A stretch of DNA of 7,962 nt from an uncultured Spirochaetaceae bacterium (GTDB taxonomy: Bacteria; Spirochaetota; Spirochaetia; Sphaerochaetales; Sphaerochaetaceae): NCBI GenBank assembly GCA_944389985.1, contig CALXON010000044.1, positions 1 to 7,962 of the forward strand. The letters run 5' to 3'. Position numbers and translations under genes: made by a program. Within the stretch, counting starts at the first letter, position 1; each line of letters opens with the position of its first letter. The notes below the pieces were generated by a model that saw nothing but the letters and a program-made list of their open reading frames with translations, made no database searches and had not been told where the DNA came from. This document shows, one piece after another, positions 6,952 through 7,962 of the stretch.

Positions 6952-7254
6952 TTATTCTCTTGACTTGTCGTATGCAGCTGCGATTGCTGCTGCGACTGCC
7001 GCATCGTCGTTTGCGGGCGCGGCTGCCATTGTCTTTGCCGCCGGGGCTGATGCTGCCGGCTTTGCTGCTGCCTTGGCATTGGCTGGGTGGTTCGCATCTC
7101 TGGACATACAGAGCTTGCTCATGATCTTTGTTGCATAGATCAGGATGACAAGGAATACGAATACGGTTCCCATTCCAAGAACCAGGAGCACAAGGCCGTC
7201 TTTAAGCTGAGCTATAAGCACATCTCTCGGCATGTTATATAACAATCCCAACAT
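6952..7254 (-). CDS. oadG: Oxaloacetate decarboxylase gamma subunit (OadG family)
   Basis: This 100-residue small subunit anchors the alpha subunit to the membrane pump. A single helix, DGLVLLVLGMGTVFVFLVIL (19-38, running to about 42), is followed by a short basic stretch (KIMSKL, 43-48). An Ala/Pro/Lys-rich flexible linker (about 54-82) then leads to a C-terminal DDAAVAAAIAAAY helix (83-95), the part that normally contacts the alpha subunit in this family. The histidine-rich zinc-binding tail described for the Klebsiella protein is not visible. The ATG at 7254 is supported by CAGGAG (7261-7266) 6 bases upstream; a later ATG at 7233 lacks such a site. The gene order gamma-alpha-beta matches the Klebsiella oad operon. 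Confidence 0.9.
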   Translation of the reverse strand: MLGLLYNMPRDVLIAQLKDGLVLLVLGMGTVFVFLVILIYATKIMSKLCMSRDANHPANAKAAAKPAASAPAAKTMAAAPANDDAAVAAAIAAAYDKSRE

Positions 7255-7260
7255 GTATTA

Positions 7261-7284
7261 CTCCTGTACCGAAAAGCATCGGTA
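7261..7284 (-). promoter_or_regulatory. Leader hairpin abutting the oadG ribosome binding site
   Basis: On the minus strand TACCGA and TCGGTA (7267-7284) form a 6-bp perfect stem with a 6-base loop. It ends exactly where the CAGGAG ribosome binding site (7261-7266) begins. It could affect transcript stability or ribosome access. It could also be incidental. Confidence 0.4.
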
Positions 7285-7295
7285 TTCAAGTTCAG

Positions 7296-7325
7296 AATAT
7301 ATCAGAGATAGGGAAGGAGGTGCAA
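7296..7325 (-). promoter_or_regulatory. Putative promoter of the oadGAB operon
   Basis: The minus strand carries TTGCAC (7325-7320), an 18-base spacer and TATATT (7301-7296, five of six matches to the -10 consensus). Transcription would start near 7289, giving a leader of about 35 bases before the oadG ATG. The -35 is only a partial match. Its position just downstream of the SIMPL gene's terminator supports an independent operon promoter. Confidence 0.45.
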
Positions 7326-7367
7326 CACCATAGACAGCTCCAACAGATAAATAAATATCGGTTATAT

Positions 7368-7398
7368 GAAAAGAAAGAGGCTCCCCGCAGGAAGCCTC
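7368..7398 (-). terminator. Rho-independent terminator of the SIMPL-domain gene
   Basis: On the minus strand GAGGCT and AGCCTC (plus-strand arms 7393-7398 and 7377-7382) form a 6-bp stem with possible inner pairs. TTTCTTTTC follows. It lies 18 bases after the stop codon at 7417-7419 and separates that gene from the oad operon. Confidence 0.78.
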
Positions 7399-7416
7399 AT
7401 ATTGAGTAATCGTCTG

Positions 7417-7962
7417 CTATTCCAGTGTGTATGTGATTGACACCTCAGCTCTTGCCGTTATGTCACCTGCACGGTAGCTTACGGCGGTGTTTCCGCTCAT
7501 GTCGGCTTCTGCCGCTGCAAGACGGAAGACTGGTGTGTATGAAGATGAGGAATCGGAGATCCTGTCGACTCTTCCGAGCTTCGCACCAGCAGCTCCGGCA
7601 AAGGTCTCGGCTTTCGTCCTCGCATCATTCACAGCCTCGATGCGTGCAGCTCTGAGAGCCTCATCCATGTCAGAAGAGGAGAGTGTGATTGATGAGAGAG
7701 TGATGCCGTCAAGTTCTGCGAGCCTTCCGTAAACAGCACCTATTCCCGAGATGTCCCTGACAGTCACTTTCAGAGTCTGTGATGCGGACTCTCCCGTGTG
7801 GATGCTCTCTCCATCCTTGTATACATACTCAGGAGAGACTCCGATGTACTGTGTGATGATGTCATCATCAGCGATACCGAACTCTGTCGTGAGTATTCCG
7901 ATGGCTTCATTCACCATCGCAGATGTCTTGTCCATCGCTTCCTTCGTTGTATCCTCAGTGAA
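7417..7962 (-). CDS. SIMPL domain (DUF541) protein, 5'-truncated by window edge
   Basis: The frame is open from the right edge to TAG at 7417-7419, giving the last 181 residues; the start lies outside the window. An internal ATG at 7935 is probably not the true start, because coding continues upstream of it. The sequence has the SIMPL layout: an N-terminal helix region followed by IGVSPEYVY, a beta-rich stretch (SQTLKVTVRDISGIGAVY), and the hallmark Ala-rich helix ARIEAVNDARTKAETFAGAA followed by GAKLGRVDRISD. The last strands are ARAEVSITYTLE. Family members are usually about 230 residues with a signal peptide and are exported or periplasmic, so roughly 50 N-terminal residues are missing. 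Their function is poorly defined; stress-related and envelope roles have been suggested. A transcript terminator follows. Confidence 0.85.
   Translation of the reverse strand, partial: FTEDTTKEAMDKTSAMVNEAIGILTTEFGIADDDIITQYIGVSPEYVYKDGESIHTGESASQTLKVTVRDISGIGAVYGRLAELDGITLSSITLSSSDMDEALRAARIEAVNDARTKAETFAGAAGAKLGRVDRISDSSSSYTPVFRLAAAEADMSGNTAVSYRAGDITARAEVSITYTLE

Noticed and set aside
6289..6963. A 224-codon plus-strand open frame
   Set aside because: It lies antisense to the 5' part of oadA, whose product is clearly recognised. The translation is rich in Cys, Ser and Glu with no recognisable domain, as expected of a shadow frame.

Overview
The window looks like chromosomal DNA from an anaerobic, probably host-associated bacterium. 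A spirochaete of the Sphaerochaeta/Treponema kind is my best guess. The reasons are moderate G+C, a secreted NUP-family protein and a SIMPL-domain protein (both more usual in cells with an outer membrane), and a divergent carboxyltransferase subunit that I associate from memory with spirochaetes and fermentative anaerobes. This assignment is inference; there is no rRNA or marker gene to confirm it.

Layout. Bases 1-650 (minus) hold a 3'-truncated gene resembling AlkZ-related proteins. It diverges across a 56-bp gap from a plus-strand pair: a MATE exporter (707-2104) and, 47 bp further on, an exported purine nucleoside permease-type protein (2152-3162), which ends at a clear rho-independent terminator (3184-3215). 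The 345-bp gap that follows (3163-3507) lies between convergent transcription units. It holds that terminator, a hairpin, a possible 53-codon membrane-peptide gene with a good ribosome binding site (3291-3452), and the strong terminator of the opposing operon (3452-3486).

From 7254 down to 3508 on the minus strand is a complete oadG-oadA-oadB operon for a biotin-dependent, sodium-pumping oxaloacetate decarboxylase. It has its own putative promoter (7296-7325) and terminator. The gamma subunit anchors the complex, the alpha subunit carries carboxyltransferase and biotin, and the beta subunit decarboxylates carboxybiotin and exports Na+. Upstream of the operon, on the same strand and with its own terminator, is the 3' part of a SIMPL-domain (DUF541) gene that runs off the right edge.

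The most notable feature is the alpha subunit. It is 723 residues long because it ends in two tandem biotinyl domains, each with its own EAMKMEN lysine site, joined by an Ala/Pro linker. The two copies are about 75% identical in protein and visibly similar in DNA. Its carboxyltransferase domain also departs from the textbook RDAHQS motif. I see no mobile element, CRISPR array, rRNA or tRNA.
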